Counted from the stretch's first letter, positions 20,950 to 33,854 are shown. The stretch is DNA of 64,000 nt from Dryococelus australis (GCA_029891345.1 CM057009.1:209430709-209494708), one strand, 5' to 3'. Program-made: numbers and translations. Notes: generated by a model from the sequence alone, not told the origin.

Positions 20950-23900
20950 TTAAAAATTACCGTACCACTGACGCAATGTGCCACGCCGTGTCATGTTCCA
21001 CCTATCTTGACGAAGAAGCTGGACAAAGTCTTGAACTGTCACCGGTTTCGAATGGTCCACCAAAAAACCGATCGCGTGAAGTATATACCAGGCCGCAGCT
21101 CTTCGTCGAACTGAGGGGAAGGTGGAGAAATCGAAATGAAGCATGTGCGTGTCGCTGACATCTCCACGTTCATCGCGAATTATTTTTCGTACTCGTACGC
21201 GACACCACTGCCAGATGGGAGCTGCTTAAACACAGGAAATTACCCTATGAAGGGCCGTGTCGGTGTTACCACACAGCGGGCATGTAGGGTCAAGTGTCAG
21301 GTGAATGCTGTATTTACGCTGCTGAATTGCCACGATATTATTGTAGAAGCCGAATGCTGCAGCTCGAAGATCTGAGGAAAGGTTAGGATCGGCAAGTATT
21401 TTCCATGGGCGCCTCCAACGGATGGTTGGGGTGCGATTCACAACAGATGGTATGACAGCCGACGTTTTGGAAGCCCGAATGTACAAATATCTCGCTGATG
21501 CGACTGTCCCTTCCGGTAAGTGTTCTACTAGAGTTACGAGTGCTTCCTTTGCCTGACGGTATTGAAGTGGCATGCGTCTAACTTCAGACCACATCATTTT
21601 CTGTAATTCTGGGTAAATGTCCTCTGGGCGCAAAATTGTTGCAATTGCTGAAGACTGATATAAGGCCTCACACTTCAAAACGTGATTAATTAGACTCAGG
21701 CTTCCGTCTTGCAAGGAAAGATAAAGTTGCGGCTTAGATAATTTAAATATGTAAGTTTTCCACAACATGCGGCCAACAATCTGTAGTATTTGTGAACTTT
21801 GTTGACGAGGTAGTGGGAATATATGTGACACATACCACAGCTTCGCAAGTAAGAATACATTTATTAAAGTAACCCTCTGTATAATATTTGTGCGACGATA
21901 ATTCAATTCTATTTGACGAGCACGGAGTTTATTTATTGCCATATTCCAATTATAATGCAACATAAGAGTGGCGTCTGCGTGGAAGTATATTGCCCAATAT
22001 TTTCACAGTTTCGGCCCTCCGAAAGGGAAAAACGTCGTCAAATGGCTCGCTGGTCTCGCTGAGCTCCAGTACGGCAGTTTTGTTAGCATTCACTCGCAGA
22101 TTAGAGACACTGCGAAAAAGGTCCAGGCATTCTGCCGTCTCTGTAATTTCCCGCTCTGAACGAACGACACATGTGATGTCATCAGCATAGGCATTTAATT
22201 TAAAGGACAGGTTCGCTACGGGGAATCCTTGCAAGCGGACACTGAGCATTCTGCACAGAGGTTCAATGGCGATAGTAAATAAAATCATGGATAGCGGGCA
22301 TCCTTGTCGAACTGAACTCTCGATCTTAATTGGTGGGGTAAGGAATCCTTTAACCAACAGCCGTGACCAAATTCCGGTTCACACCATCCGCACCCACTGT
22401 ACTGCATTGGCTGGGAAATCGAAATTATGCATAACATGAAGTAAAAATTTTTGATCGACTCTATCGAATGCCTTATCCATATCAATACTCAAGATGGCCA
22501 TTTTACTGTGTTGTATTCACGAAAGTAATTGAATGTCCCTTAGGGCAAGCACGCCTTGTAAAATGGAACGTCCTGGAACAGTACATGTCTGGCCGGGACC
22601 AATAATATCTGACAATCCCTTGGTTAATCTGGTCGCACAAAACCGAGCAATTATTTTATAATCGGCACATAAAAGTGTAATTGGCCTATAATCTGTGGGT
22701 TTAAGTGGACGGGATATTTTGGGTATAAGAACAATTATCCCATCTTTATGAGACTTGCATAACTCCCCTCTTTCAAGCACATCGCGAACAACTTCGCAGA
22801 AGTCGGTACCAATAATATCTCAATAAGTTTTGTAAAATTCGTATGGAATACCGTCAATACCAGGAGATTTTTTTGATGGCAATTGCGGTATTATTGTATT
22901 AACTTCCGCATCTGAACATGGCTCCTCCATGCCCGTCTTGCTGTCACAGCTAACTTTGTATTCACAACCCTGCAAAACCGACGGAAACATAGCATCGTCC
23001 GTGTCTTGTTTCGAGTATAAATTTGCAAAGTAACTGCAAAGCGTTTGCACTATTTCCGGCCGGACCCGAACAATATCGCCATCACTGTCAGTAAGCTGGT
23101 TGATAACCTTGCGTCGTATTTGTTGTTGTTCCTTAATGATACTAAACATGCTAAATTTCTCTTCTGCGAATAGACTTTTATCATTTATCATAATATGTCG
23201 ATTTTTAAACTGTTCACTCAATAAGTGCATAAGCTTCTGTTTCGTGTCTCTAATACGTGGAGTTACGTGTACACCATTGTTTGCCTGCAGGTGAAGTTCG
23301 TGTAGCATACGTTCGTAGAATGCACGTGTTCCCCTACGTTCTTCTGCCAGTCGGTACGCATGCCTTTTAAAAAGCCTCATGACGTTCGGTTTTACACACA
23401 CATCCCACCACATCGCCACAGAGGGGAACTAGTATTTTCTGCTATGCCAACGTTCCCAATTAGCTAGGAAGTCCTCTTTTACTTCTGAGCTGTCTAATAT
23501 GGACGTATTTAGACGCCATGTCCCTCTGCCAAACCGTGTTACATTCGCAAACTTTTCGTACGTAAATATCACTGCAGAGTGATCGCTGAACGCTACCGGA
23601 AGAACGTCATATCGATGCACCTTATGTATATGCTGTTTTTTCACGTAGAATCGGTCAATCCTAGACCGACTCTGTGAAGTTACATAGGTGTACTGAATTC
23701 CTTGGATGTTAGATGCAACATCACTCAAGTCTAAGCGAATTATTAAAGTATATAGGGCAGCATTAGTAGGATAGATGCCACCCTGATGATCATGGGGGTG
23801 AACTATGCAGTTGAAATCTCCACCGAGTATGAACTGATTACAGGGTGGATGGAAAAATGGAATCAAATCCACGGAGAAAAACTGATTTCTTTCATATCTC

Positions 23901-24220
23901 GCTTGGGAGCCGGAGGGAGCATAAACATTGACTAGCGACACATCGTTTATTCGTCCTGACATCACTCGGCCTGACGGGTGGTAGCGCAGGTCTTCAAGTT
24001 TCAACCCCGCAAGTGTAATAATCGCTGTCCCCCATCTCCGGTCACCAACGTTTGTATACACATTGAAGGTATGAAACCCTATAAAATCTTGAATCGCTAC
24101 TTCTTGCAAGAATGCAATGTCAACTGCCTGTGTTCGAATCAATGTCTCTAGCGCCGCCAATCGCGCACTGGCCGAGACTGCACAAATATTTAAAGTTAAA
24201 ATTGTCAATAACTCTATCAT
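20950..24220 (-). pseudogene. LINE ORF2: endonuclease and reverse transcriptase (broken)
   Basis: ORF2 starts at ATG 24220. Residues 1-230 form an APE-type endonuclease, with TLNI at the start, FLQEV, GGDFNC near 23800, SRIDRFYV near 23650 and FSDHSAV near 23575. Reverse transcriptase follows, with KSPGIDGIPYEFY (about 22870-22840), TDYRPITLL (about 22690), a DMDKAFD block (about 22490) and the catalytic YADD near 22185. The C-terminus has a CCHC knuckle, CPLC...H...C (about 21280-21230), as in L1/Tx1 elements. In-frame stops lie at 23429, 22820, 22517 and 21226, and a frameshift near 21955. The enzyme would nick target DNA and prime cDNA synthesis there. Confidence 0.88.
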
Positions 24221-24357
24221 GTGTACCTAAAAAATGTAGTGATAGTATCAGAGAGAAGGAAATGGAAAGGTGGACAAAAAGGAAAAGTGGACAAATAAAA
24301 ATGGGGGCCGGTATTAGGGCATACAGGTGGGGATGCACTCACGTGCAGGTCGTATTG

Positions 24358-25510
24358 TTAGTTAGTTGGGTTATCAGAACGTTCTTGGCTAGAGGCACCC
24401 ATTTGATTTATAACGGCCTTTGCTAGTTCCAAAGATTCCTTCCTGTCTTGTAGCTGTGATTGTTCACTCTGCGATAACACTTTCACTTTGCGAACAGGAC
24501 TCACTCTTGTGGCCCGGGCGTCACGTTCGTAAGGTCGCTTTTCTCTTACGGACATATTTTCATCCGCAGTTGTTACATGCTCCCGTCTTGCGGTTGCATT
24601 GTTTACGCTCTCCACGTCCATGCTGTCCACCCATGAAGCAGAGGACAATGGAATATGTAGCGGCGAGACATCCTGTGTGTGTGGTGGTAGCCCTGCGCGA
24701 GCAGTAACAGTATATTGAGCCGCCTCCACGTGTATCTGGCGTGGCGCGGTCACTGTGTTGAGATTGACCGCATGCTCAGCAGATGAGTCACCGACAGGTG
24801 TTTGTACTGAACCTTGCTGTTCGCGTCTGTGAAGTGGAGGGTAATCCTCTCGGGGAGAGTGCTGGGCAGGGGTGGACAGTATAGGCGTGTCAGCTGCGGG
24901 ATTTTCCGTTGCGGCGTATTGCACGTGCGTCCTTTTCTTGCAAACTAGGACACGCAATTCGTTCATAAGTAGGAGACTGGCAGTAACTGCACGTTCGTGG
25001 TTGTCCGGGATATATCATTACAGCCTGAAAGCCGTCAACTGAAACGTAAGATGGAATGTCTTTTTTTATTTCCATCTTTGCCATGCGTACTCCCGTTTTT
25101 ACTTGAAATTTGTATTTACGATTCCATACGTCATCTTGTAATGAAACAAGTCGACCATACTTCACTAACTCCGTCTAAATTTTTTGGTTGTCTATTTCTA
25201 TAGGTAAATTTAGAATTCTTACCAGTTTTAAGCTGTCGAAACCTTGTTCGATGGTGACGTTGATCCTTTCCTGGCCTGCGGTGACTAAAGTTGACTGGCC
25301 GTTGGTGCGACGCAGTATCGCTTCACAAGGTCCAGAGGAAACAAGTTTTAAAAACAAGCAGTTCTGGTGCCCATCCAGTTGAATAGATTCAATTTGATCT
25401 TCTGTTACAGTTAAAACCGTACCAATCCATTCATGTATTTCCATGGCCGAAGGTCGTTTGGCAAACACGATATGCAAGGTATTCACGCGCACGTTAGACA
25501 TGTTGGACAA
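24358..25510 (-). pseudogene. LINE ORF1 (broken)
   Basis: ORF1 starts at ATG 25510 (MSNMSNVRVNTLHIVF). It begins with an RRM-like region of about 110 residues, then a stop (TAG at 25175-25177). After that stop the same frame continues through a basic segment to a zinc-knuckle-like CSYC...Y...C near 24990, in which the expected His is Tyr. A frameshift near 24930 leads into a 200-residue Pro/Ser/Glu-rich tail ending with the stop at 24358. ORF1 proteins of this group bind element RNA and carry it to the nucleus. The zinc-knuckle substitution is probably decay. ORF2 begins about 140 bases downstream. Confidence 0.75.
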
Positions 25511-25660
25511 ACCTAGACGTGACTGACACTAATATAGAACTGTAGCTACGCGCGTCGGAACAGAGCCCAGTTAAAGAGCGCGGGGCGACAGAACTCCGCA
25601 CACCCTACGCGATGCTTACTCCGCCGCTTCTCGGCCACGACTTGGCCCAATGAACATTTT

Positions 25661-26110
25661 GATAGTATATAAAATTAAGATCACATACGAAATAGTAGAT
25701 TAAGAACTGATTTGTAGTAAATGAATAAATCGTAATTATAAAAATGACACGTTTTAAATTATTTTTTTATTTATCTCTTTAAATTTGTCAAACATACACG
25801 TATCAAGAGTAATTTTTACGAACACGTATTTTCAAGAAGAATTCGTTCATGGGATCACAACAACCAAACATTCAAAGCATAAATTTTTTTAAAAAAAGTT
25901 ATATGTTTAAATTTAAAATAAGTTTATTTGAATTTTTACAGTAAAGTGTATCGTGTTATGTATCTAAATATTAGTATTTTTTTTACAGATAAGAATATGT
26001 TGTCAGAAAGTATGATTATGTGACTATAACCATTGCCATATTGAATTTAGTAGACGTAGGAGCAATTTTTTTAATTTTTAAATTAATTATGCAACCACTC
26101 CAAGCATCAA
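25661..26110. other. AT-rich intronic sequence
   Basis: Very AT-rich stretch with no gene, repeat unit or transposon signature that I can support. Confidence 0.4.
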
Positions 26111-26149
26111 AGACAACACATTGCTAACCTTACAACAGGTAATTTAGGC

Positions 26150-27090
26150 CCTAAACCCTTTCTGGCAAGGTCAGCTATTCATTTAAGCCCTGTCGTAAAT
26201 GTAGTCATAATTTCTGAACCGTTGAAGGTATAGTGATCAAATTCATAACATACGCTTTGTACCCAACATACACCATAATGGTAAGGTCATTTAGGCCCTA
26301 GGCCCTTTCTGGCAAGGTCAAATATGAATAAATTCCTTTTATAAGCATTTTAGTCATAATTTCCGAACCATTAAAGCTATAGTCATCAAATTCATAACAT
26401 ACAATTCCATCTGGTCAAACACACCTAAAGCCCTTTTATAAGTATATTTATTCATAATTTCCGAACCATTGAAGCAATAGTCATCAAATCCATACCATAC
26501 ACACCAACCCCAACAACAAACATGACAATAGGGTCAAGCACACCTAAAGCCCTTTAATAAGCATAGTTACTCATTATTTCCGAACTATTGAAGCTATAGT
26601 CATCAAATTCATAACATAGACACATCAACCCCAACAGCAAACAAGACCACAGGGTCAAAAACAAATTAAAACCTTTAATAAGCAAAGTTAGTCGAAATTT
26701 CCAAACCATTTGAGCTATAATCATCAAAATCATAACATTACACATCAACCCCAACAACAAAGACCATAGTGTTAAACACCTAAAGCCATTTTATTAGCAT
26801 AGTAACTAATATTTTGGAATCTTTGAAACCATAGTCATCAAATCTGTAACACGCACATCAACCCCAACAACAAACAAGATCACAGTATCAAAACCCAATT
26901 AAAATCTTTTATAAGCACAGTTACGCATAATTTCTATACCATTGAAGCTTCAGTCATCAAACTCATAACATACACATCTTCCCAACAACAAACAAGACTG
27001 CAAAGTCAAAACACACCTAAAGCCTTTTTATAAGCATACTTATTCATAATTCCCCATATACCGAAGCTGGACTCATCAAAATCAGACCCT
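26150..27090 (-). repeat. ~119 bp tandem array, left arm
   Basis: The block CATCAAATTCATAACATA recurs at about 26235, 26384, 26482, 26601, 26722, 26836, 26955 and 27074, so the usual period is 114-121 bases. Each unit also has ATAATTTCCGAACCATTGAAGC and CCCCAACAACAAAC. At least eight units are present. No open frame spans the array. Confidence 0.88.
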
Positions 27091-27329
27091 GACGAGCGAT
27101 GAGCAGATTGGTAATGAACTCGATTCCCATTCAGGATACTTACATTTATTCAGTTTTTATTAGTTTGAAATTCAAACAGTGAATGAAGAGCAATACCCAT
27201 CAAGGTAAAGTAGATTGGTGTAATAAGCAATGGATAACTACACAAAGTAATATTTAAATATTGGTTCGACACTCATACTTTTCATTTCAATACAAATGTT
27301 TTTGTTCTGGTACAAACACACATTCTGTA

Positions 27330-27660
27330 TAACATTCCCCACACACACACTATCACACATTCTCACCACACACTCCCAAACACATAGTAATAAAACACAT
27401 ACACTCACACACAAATGCACACACACTCACACACAGTATACCATGCATACACAATATAACACACACTCACACATACACCCTGACATACACAGACCCTCAC
27501 ATACACAATTTAACATACACACTCAAACTCGCATGCACACAGTATAACACATACACAGCATAAAATATACACACACTCACATGCACACAGCACATATCCA
27601 CACATCATAAAACATAAACACACTCACACTCACAGAGAATAACACACATACACACAGAAG
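27330..27660 (+). repeat. CA-rich microsatellite
   Basis: Long CACA/CACT-rich stretch. Apparent open frames here encode only His/Thr low-complexity peptides and are not genes. The right arm carries the complementary TG-rich stretch at 36170-36520. Confidence 0.85.
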
Positions 27661-28089
27661 TACCAAAAAACACATGAGTTGTGTTGCAGAACATCAAGGC
27701 TCGGAGAGCCGACAGGACGGGAGCTCTGACAAACAGTGAGTTGATTGACACAGAGATCGAGTCCTTGTCAGAGTGTTTGAAATTTTGTTTATTTTTTCCT
27801 AACCTTCGAACTCTTAACATTTTCTAACCTTTAACATAGTCAACACTTAATTCTTTTCTACAGCTTAACCACTTATACACTTCAATATTTTCTATATTCT
27901 CATGAATCTTATCATCTTTTTAGAGTTTAATGGTTTCTTGAAATTAACACTTTTTTGAAAAGTAAACTCTTTTCTGTCATTTAAATTGAATTGAGTATTT
28001 AGTTATGTTTTTAATATGGTCAATTTTAATTGGTTTGAAACTTTTTTAATATTTTTAAGTGGGAATATTAAAGTGCTGTAAGGCAGAGT

Positions 28090-28153
28090 GCTTCAGTAGC
28101 ATAGTTGATTAAGCCATAGGTTAAGAAACGCCCCTGGTAGGGATTCGAACCTC
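28090..28153 (+). repeat. tRNA-like SINE head
   Basis: An A-box-like TAGCATAGTTGATTAAG is followed about 35 bases later by the B box GGATTCGAACC (28141-28151). The stems do not pair well enough for a working tRNA, so this is a SINE head or pseudo-tRNA. Confidence 0.5.
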
Positions 28154-28273
28154 TTCAGTTTAAAATGAATTAGATACAGTATTATTATTTGAGTAATGCC
28201 ACAGAACAGCCATTGATGGGAAATGTGAATATTCGAAAGGAGTCGGTTATACTTAATGGGAAATGTCTTAAAT

Positions 28274-28430
28274 CATTACCATCAATCACAGACACACACA
28301 CACCAATCCACACAACCATGCACACACATCCACACTCACACATACACTATATCACACAAATACACACCCATGCACACAACACACACAGTATAACACATAT
28401 ACACATACACACATACAATCGCACAACTAA
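28274..28430 (+). repeat. CA-rich microsatellite, second block
   Basis: Another CACA-rich stretch of the left arm, separated from the first by about 600 bases that contain the tRNA-like head. Confidence 0.8.
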
Positions 28431-29723
28431 TTTGCACATACCATTCCAGGCAGTTGCAAAACCCCATACCATCACACTTTACATGCAAAACTAAATACTT
28501 AAAATCTATATCAACATATCATACAACTCAAATAAACAAAGCATACAAAAACAGACATGATCATATTATGAAAACATTTGAAACTATAACACTAACAACA
28601 CAACATCCATTTGCAAAACCCCATAGCATCAATCAATACAAGCAAAATTAAATACTTAACAACTAAACCAGAATAACAAACAACACAAATGAACAAATCT
28701 CCATCATCTGTCTTCCAATACACGTTATCACACATATTTAATTTAAAGTATAATGATATACAAAAAGAAAAAAGTGCTTTTCATGAGTCCTCTGTTCCAA
28801 TTTACTATATAACATCATTTAAAACAATATTAAAATCCAAATGATACACTCGTCTCACTCAAATAGTGTTATCACATACTACACATAGCAATTAAAAATT
28901 GTTTATTTCATTAAAAAATCCCTTAATCAAAGAATGTTTGTTAATATCTGCTCTTTTTAACTGTTTCGATCCTTCTAGCTTACTTAGATCTTGTCTGCAT
29001 AGCAAGTATTTTCACAAGAAGCTTAAGTATTGTTGAAATGTAACTATATTTATCTACTTCGAAAATCGTCCAAATTGAGCATACATACTGATTTAGTCAC
29101 TACAATAACCCAAATGAAGCCAATTATAGTTATACTAACATATTCCTTGATTCAAATCCCAACCAGATAAATACACATGCATGAATTATTGTTTGCGACA
29201 TTGTTGAAATTCACTCATCTAAAATATTAAATATTAAAGAATTGAGTAATGCTATTTTCATCTACCATTAAGTTAAATACATTCTAGTTTTATATATTAT
29301 AATAACACCCACACTAATGACTTATTATGCAACCATCACCATACACACTTACGTGATTACACACTATGCACTTACCAATGCAATGCACGTTCTCTCATCA
29401 AGACAACTAACTCGCGAAGTCAGAGATACAACATCAATATTACATAATGCAAGTCGATGCATCTCCTTACATACCCAAAATCATTTTAATCTTTATTATT
29501 ATTCTACGATGGCTGTTTTGTGAATGGCTGACAAGTTCTCGCAATCTTCCTAAGAACACCATGTTTAATTGTTATCTGTAAAGTTGACATTTTGATAGCT
29601 AAAAAACGTAAACAATGTTTTGAGAAACCTTAAAGAATGGTATCGATCATTATATGTTCTGTTGTGAAAACAGTATAGAAGCGTGCATCCTGTATGAATG
29701 TTTTAACTTCTTCGACGGTTGTG

Positions 29724-30264
29724 ATGGAAGGTAGATCGTCACGAGTGGAATCATCTAGTGATAGTGTAAGCTTTTGTTATATAAAGACAGCAACAACGGT
29801 TGAAGATTTACCATCTGTAACACCTTCAGCAAGGTTCTCTGAAGAGTCTCTAGAAGCATTACAGAAACAGTGATGCTATTGTGGAAATACTTTCACTACA
29901 AGTTGTCATGCACGTCGACATGAATGTAGTATTTTCTTGTTAAATCCAGCATAACATTCGTTCCACTGTGATAAGTGCGATGGTATGTTACTCATAGTGA
30001 TATCCTATATAGGCATAAGAAGAATTATAAAGGTACTGTTTGTCGATCTTCGAGAAGCGAGTGTAAATATTGCAGCAAGCCATTCGCGACTAGTCTAACA
30101 CCAGACAACATGAAGATAGTAACTGTCAATTTTCCATCAGCTACAATACGTAGACATGTGATAACTGCAATGCTGTTTATGAGAATAGTGCTACCTTGAG
30201 TGCTTATTGCAGGACATGTTATAGAGAACTAGACTATACCATAAATATTTTTGTTGAATGGTGA
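29724..30264 (+). pseudogene. C2HC zinc-finger pseudogene, third copy
   Basis: This copy has the best-preserved N-terminus: ATG at 29724 opens about 49 codons starting MEGRSSR and containing TTVEDLPSVTPSA. A TGA stop then falls just before finger 1, CYCGNTFT...CHARRHE, which is nearly intact. Finger 2 (HCDKCD...SDILYRHKK) and finger 3 (CKYC...) lie in shifted frames. Finger 4 is read as CDNC...LSAYCRTC. The acidic/serine-rich N-terminus followed by four short fingers defines the family architecture. I do not recognise the family. No copy in this window is intact, so the function is unknown. Confidence 0.62.
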
Positions 30265-30315
30265 ATATGTTAGAGTGTATGTAAGTAAAACTATGTATTT
30301 TTGACGAATGTGCGA

Positions 30316-30321
30316 AATAAA
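30316..30321 (+). terminator. Poly(A) signal of third finger copy
   Basis: AATAAA about 50 bases past the stop, at the position conserved in the other two copies. Confidence 0.55.
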
Positions 30322-30689
30322 GTTAAAGTGTATTACAGAGTCCTGTTTTTAATCTCTTTATCATCAAATATTAATCTTTTCTCCATTTTGTTGTATGCAA
30401 TGTCTTCACATTTACAAAACAATTGTAAACTCGGAGGTTATAAGTACATAAATTATATGTATACACATTTTTTTTGTAGCTATTGAGATGGACTTCTCTG
30501 GCAGTTTAAATGGTGATTAGAAGAGACATGCGAGGTTTTTTGATCAAATTATTTTTCCAGTGAAGTCATCTGTAAATAAAGAAAGGAAAACCTTTATTAA
30601 TTATTGTGAGATGGTATATCATATCCACCTTCAGTAGCAATTGCTTTGCACTGTATTGGGTGTTTGAGATTGTATCTGATTGAATATGA

Positions 30690-31150
30690 TGTATAAGTCT
30701 GCATGATGAGGATGATGATGTGATGATATATGGTGATATGATGAAGTGATAACTGTATGATGATGACATGAAAATATGATCTGATGATGGGATGATGATG
30801 AGATGTTATGATGATATAATGATGTGATGATGTTATGATATTATATAATTATATGATTATTATATGCTAATATGATGATATGTGGATATCATTTGATGAT
30901 ATTATTAGATATAATATTATGATGATGTGATGATGAAGTGGAGATGTTATGAAGACGTGATGATATGAAATAATTATGCGATGATATGGTATGATGATTA
31001 TATGATAAAAAAGTTGTTTTAATTATATGAAATAATAATGTGATTTTGGCATATGATGATGAAATTATGATATGATAATGTGATGATGGCATGATATCAT
31101 GATTATATGATGATGTGATGATATGGTGTATTGTGAATTGCGAATGGATG
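30690..31150 (+). repeat. TGATGA/ATGATA-rich simple repeat
   Basis: A dense run of imperfect TGATGA, TGATAT and ATGATG units. Open frames on either strand are low-complexity Ser/His/Ile peptides and are not genes. Confidence 0.85.
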
Positions 31151-31164
31151 ATATGGATTGTGGA

Positions 31165-32060
31165 ATTGAGTTGTGTGTTGTGATATGGTTTGCAATAAAT
31201 TATGTTTATAATGTTTTTCTGCTGGGACATTAGGAATGTTGGTTTGGTGTTATGGTCTATTGTAATGCGATTTCGTTAAGGTTGGGTAGTTGACTATTGT
31301 TTACTGAACGGGTGGTGGTATTAATTGAATTAGTGTTTTGTTGGTAAATGACGAAATGATTTGTCAGAGTAATTCACTGGGATATTTCATCGGAATGCTT
31401 ATGTGATAGCTTTGTTGTCCTTGAAGGTACTAAAGGAAGTGTTTGGTATACTTGATGTGTTTTAATGGAATGGGTTGTAAGTATTGAGTGTTGTTATTTT
31501 CTGTTCAGGTATTTAAGGTATCACACGTTATAATGTTTTCCTGCTAGAATTTGTACAAATGGATGTTTGGTATGTTTTCTAGCAGTGGGAACGATATGAA
31601 CTCAAATATTATAAGTTAAACATTATTTTGACGAATGGTAGTCGTAATTAATGTTTCAATGGTTAATATATCTTGTCTGCATGGTATGTTAGTTTTGATG
31701 GAATGCTTGATGTTAAGGGACATTCAAATGGATGGTGTGTTCAAATGAGTTGTGTTGCGATATGGATTGCAAGTGTTAATGGTTATAATGGTTTTTTTTC
31801 TGCTAGAACATTTGAAATGATGGTTTAGTGATATTGTCTATGGGAATGCGGCTTTGTTAAAGTTGGATCATTACCTACAGTAGAATGTATGGCTGTTGGT
31901 AATATTTGGACATGTGGTTTTCTAATAAATAATGCAATTGTTTATCAGAGTAATTCGCTGGACTATTTGATAGAATTGCCTGTATGATTCCTTTATTCTC
32001 CTGGATGGTACGATAGGAAGTGTTTGGTATAACCAATATGATGTAATGGATTATAATGTT
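31165..32060 (+). repeat. Two-unit direct repeat, ~580 bp period
   Basis: The segment starting GAGTTGTGTGTTGTGATATGG (31165) recurs from about 31747. Both units contain TTTTTCTGCTAGAAC/GGAC, GATTTCGTTAAGGTTGG-like text, ATTTGTCAGAGTAATTCACTGG and AAGGAAGTGTTTGGTATA. No coding frame is shared by the two units. Confidence 0.75.
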
Positions 32061-32099
32061 TGTATTTTAATGTAATTTGGATATTACAAGTTAGAATAT

Positions 32100-32637
32100 G
32101 TAGAAATGTATATTAAGTATTTTATTTCTAGCTGCGAGTATTATATGACATAAAGTTATGATGATTTATTTTAAATAATATTAGATGGGTATTTAAAGGT
32201 TTGGACTATATAGTTAATTGATATCTCATTAAATTATGATTGAGCGGTGGGGAAAGCTTGTTGACATATATAATTAATAATGTGGTTATATGTTGATGTC
32301 TCTGTTAATGTCAATGAAGCAACGATAAATTGTGCTGTGTGAAAAAAGATATTATTATACATAAGTCTGAAAAATAAATGAATGCATCAAACAATTACAA
32401 TATAACGTGTGTTTTAAAATTAAGTTTATAAGTGAATGGTGTATAGGAGATGAGATTGTTATAACATAACAATTTCTTACGGCAAATGTTCTCTACTAAA
32501 TAGATTATTTTGGGTGTGTATAAGTAAGGGTAGGCAGAATGTTCGAACCTATATCCTTTCGAATACAGGTGTTTGCTTTTGCATGGTAACAGGCTAAGTT
32601 ATAAATTCTTTTTTTTTTATTTCTTGTATGTCAACTG
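32100..32637. other. AT-rich spacer
   Basis: No gene seen. A weak tRNA-like B-box pair (GTTCGAACC) lies at about 32540 and may be an old SINE end. Confidence 0.35.
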
Positions 32638-32661
32638 TATATATATATATATATATATATA
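32638..32661. repeat. TA dinucleotide repeat
   Basis: About twelve uninterrupted TA units. Confidence 0.85.
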
Positions 32662-32867
32662 GTTTTTTAAAGAGTTTTGTATAACTGTTTTTAAAAAGAA
32701 AATAATGCATTATAACTCTTATAATATGTTTAATTACCCTGCGATAGTTTTAAAATATGATATTGTCTTCCTTATATGTTACTATGTCCATGAAAAGTGT
32801 AAATGGTTGGTGTGTTTAGGTACGCCACAGTGATATCAAGCGATGTATATTTAGGTATTTACTTCAA

Positions 32868-32975
32868 TCTGTGTGTGTGTGCATGTGTTCATGGGTGTGT
32901 GTGTGTGAGAGAGTGTGCGTCTGTGCATGGGTGCATGTGTGTATGCATATGTATGTGTGTATGTATGTATGTTTT
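32868..32975 (+). repeat. TG-rich microsatellite
   Basis: Imperfect TG repeat with TGCATG interruptions. Confidence 0.8.
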
Positions 32976-33087
32976 GTTGTTTTGCGATATCTTGTTAGAT
33001 ATATTCTGTATCGCGCACGGTAAAGTTGTTATTTGCATGGGTTGTATGTTTACTTTCATGGTCTGATGTATTAGGTGTTTGTGACAT

Positions 33088-33290
33088 GTTCGGTCAGTGT
33101 GGAACAATTGTCTTGTCGTCGACACGCATCCTTAGAAATAATTTTGGAAGTAGTGTTTCCTTCGCCTTCATCTCCTTTGAAAGTTGGTTGGCCATACTCA
33201 CGTCTACCGTTCGGGAGATTTAGCCTCTCGGGACGTTTGCTTGAGATGTGTTCATCGTCTCTCTCTTGTTTTTTTTAAAACTTATCTATA
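33088..33290 (-). other. Coding-like island, unknown
   Basis: On the minus strand about 65 codons are open in a less AT-rich patch. The peptide is charged and includes KRPERLNLPNGRREYG and DACRRQDNC, a composition unlike the low-complexity neighbours. It ends at a TAA near 33090 and starts after a stop in an A-rich stretch, with no convincing ATG. It could be a decayed exon or a transposon scrap. I do not recognise it. The opposite strand is also open here, which weakens the case. Confidence 0.25.
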
Positions 33291-33854
33291 TTATGTTATT
33301 TATACGATATGAAATATTTATAATAATATATTTAATAAATTTGTTTATGCATAATCACTTTCACTTGGATTTGAAGCATAAAATATAATACTAGAAGTAA
33401 TTGCCAACATTAGGGTTGATGTAGACATATATATATATATATAATATTTATGTAGGGTTTCGAAGCTATACAAAAACTTGGTGTGGATGGAAGTTGAAGC
33501 AAGGTTTTATATCTTAGTTAGCTTCGTTGTGAATTTCTGAAATTGTTGTCTGTATGTTAAATATCTGGGGAAATATGTTAACATTAAAGACTATTTTCTT
33601 TTATTTCAAATCAATAATGCTGCTTTTTCGTTTTTTGGAAAGATAAGGTATGTTCGTATAAGATATGTTTTGAGGAATCAGGAATAAAGAATGAGGAATA
33701 AGGAACGATTTTCTATGTTACTATGTAGAGTAGTCATTTCATACAGGCTTGTGTTGAAGGTGTCATTTCTAAAGTGTATGACTTAAAAAAAAATTAATTT
33801 CATTATGCTTCAATTACATATATATGTTATGTAGTTTGTGAATGTGTAGTCTTC

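Larger units (their letters stand above)
20701..25660 (-). mobile_element. L1/Tx1-type LINE (non-LTR retrotransposon), degenerate
   Basis: A nearly full-length LINE lies on the minus strand. It has a GC-richer 5' leader (25511-25660), ORF1, ORF2 with endonuclease and reverse transcriptase, a 3' untranslated region (20710-20949) and a poly(A) tail, seen as T10 at 20700-20709. The endonuclease and RT motifs are of the L1/Tx1 group rather than Jockey or R1. I could not define a target duplication. At least five in-frame stops and two frameshifts show that it is dead. Confidence 0.88.
26111..29550 (+). repeat. Left arm of large inverted duplication
   Basis: In reverse order this arm matches 34650-37490. 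The matches include a ~119 bp tandem array, the block GGATAACTACACAAAGTA... with TTTCATTTCAATACAAA, the CA microsatellite (TG in the other arm), CATACATACTGATTTAG near 29080, and the CACCCACACTAA... segment near 29305. The arms are diverged with indels, so the duplication is not recent. Confidence 0.8.
29660..30380 (+). repeat. Third copy of the finger-gene repeat
   Basis: This aligns with 13560-14270 from GTTGTGAAAACAGTATA through the poly(A) signal and the T-rich tail. It lacks the inner palindrome part and an opposite arm, so it is a single copy in the same orientation as the right arm. Confidence 0.8.

Noticed and set aside
26111-27090. CRISPR array
   Set aside because: The tandem units are contiguous 119 bp monomers without unique spacers, in an animal genome.
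27296-28500. Open frames in CA-rich DNA
   Set aside because: They encode His/Thr/Ser low-complexity peptides that follow the microsatellite and have no start context or homology.
30566-31230. Open frames in TGATGA repeats
   Set aside because: Simple-sequence artefacts, open on both strands.
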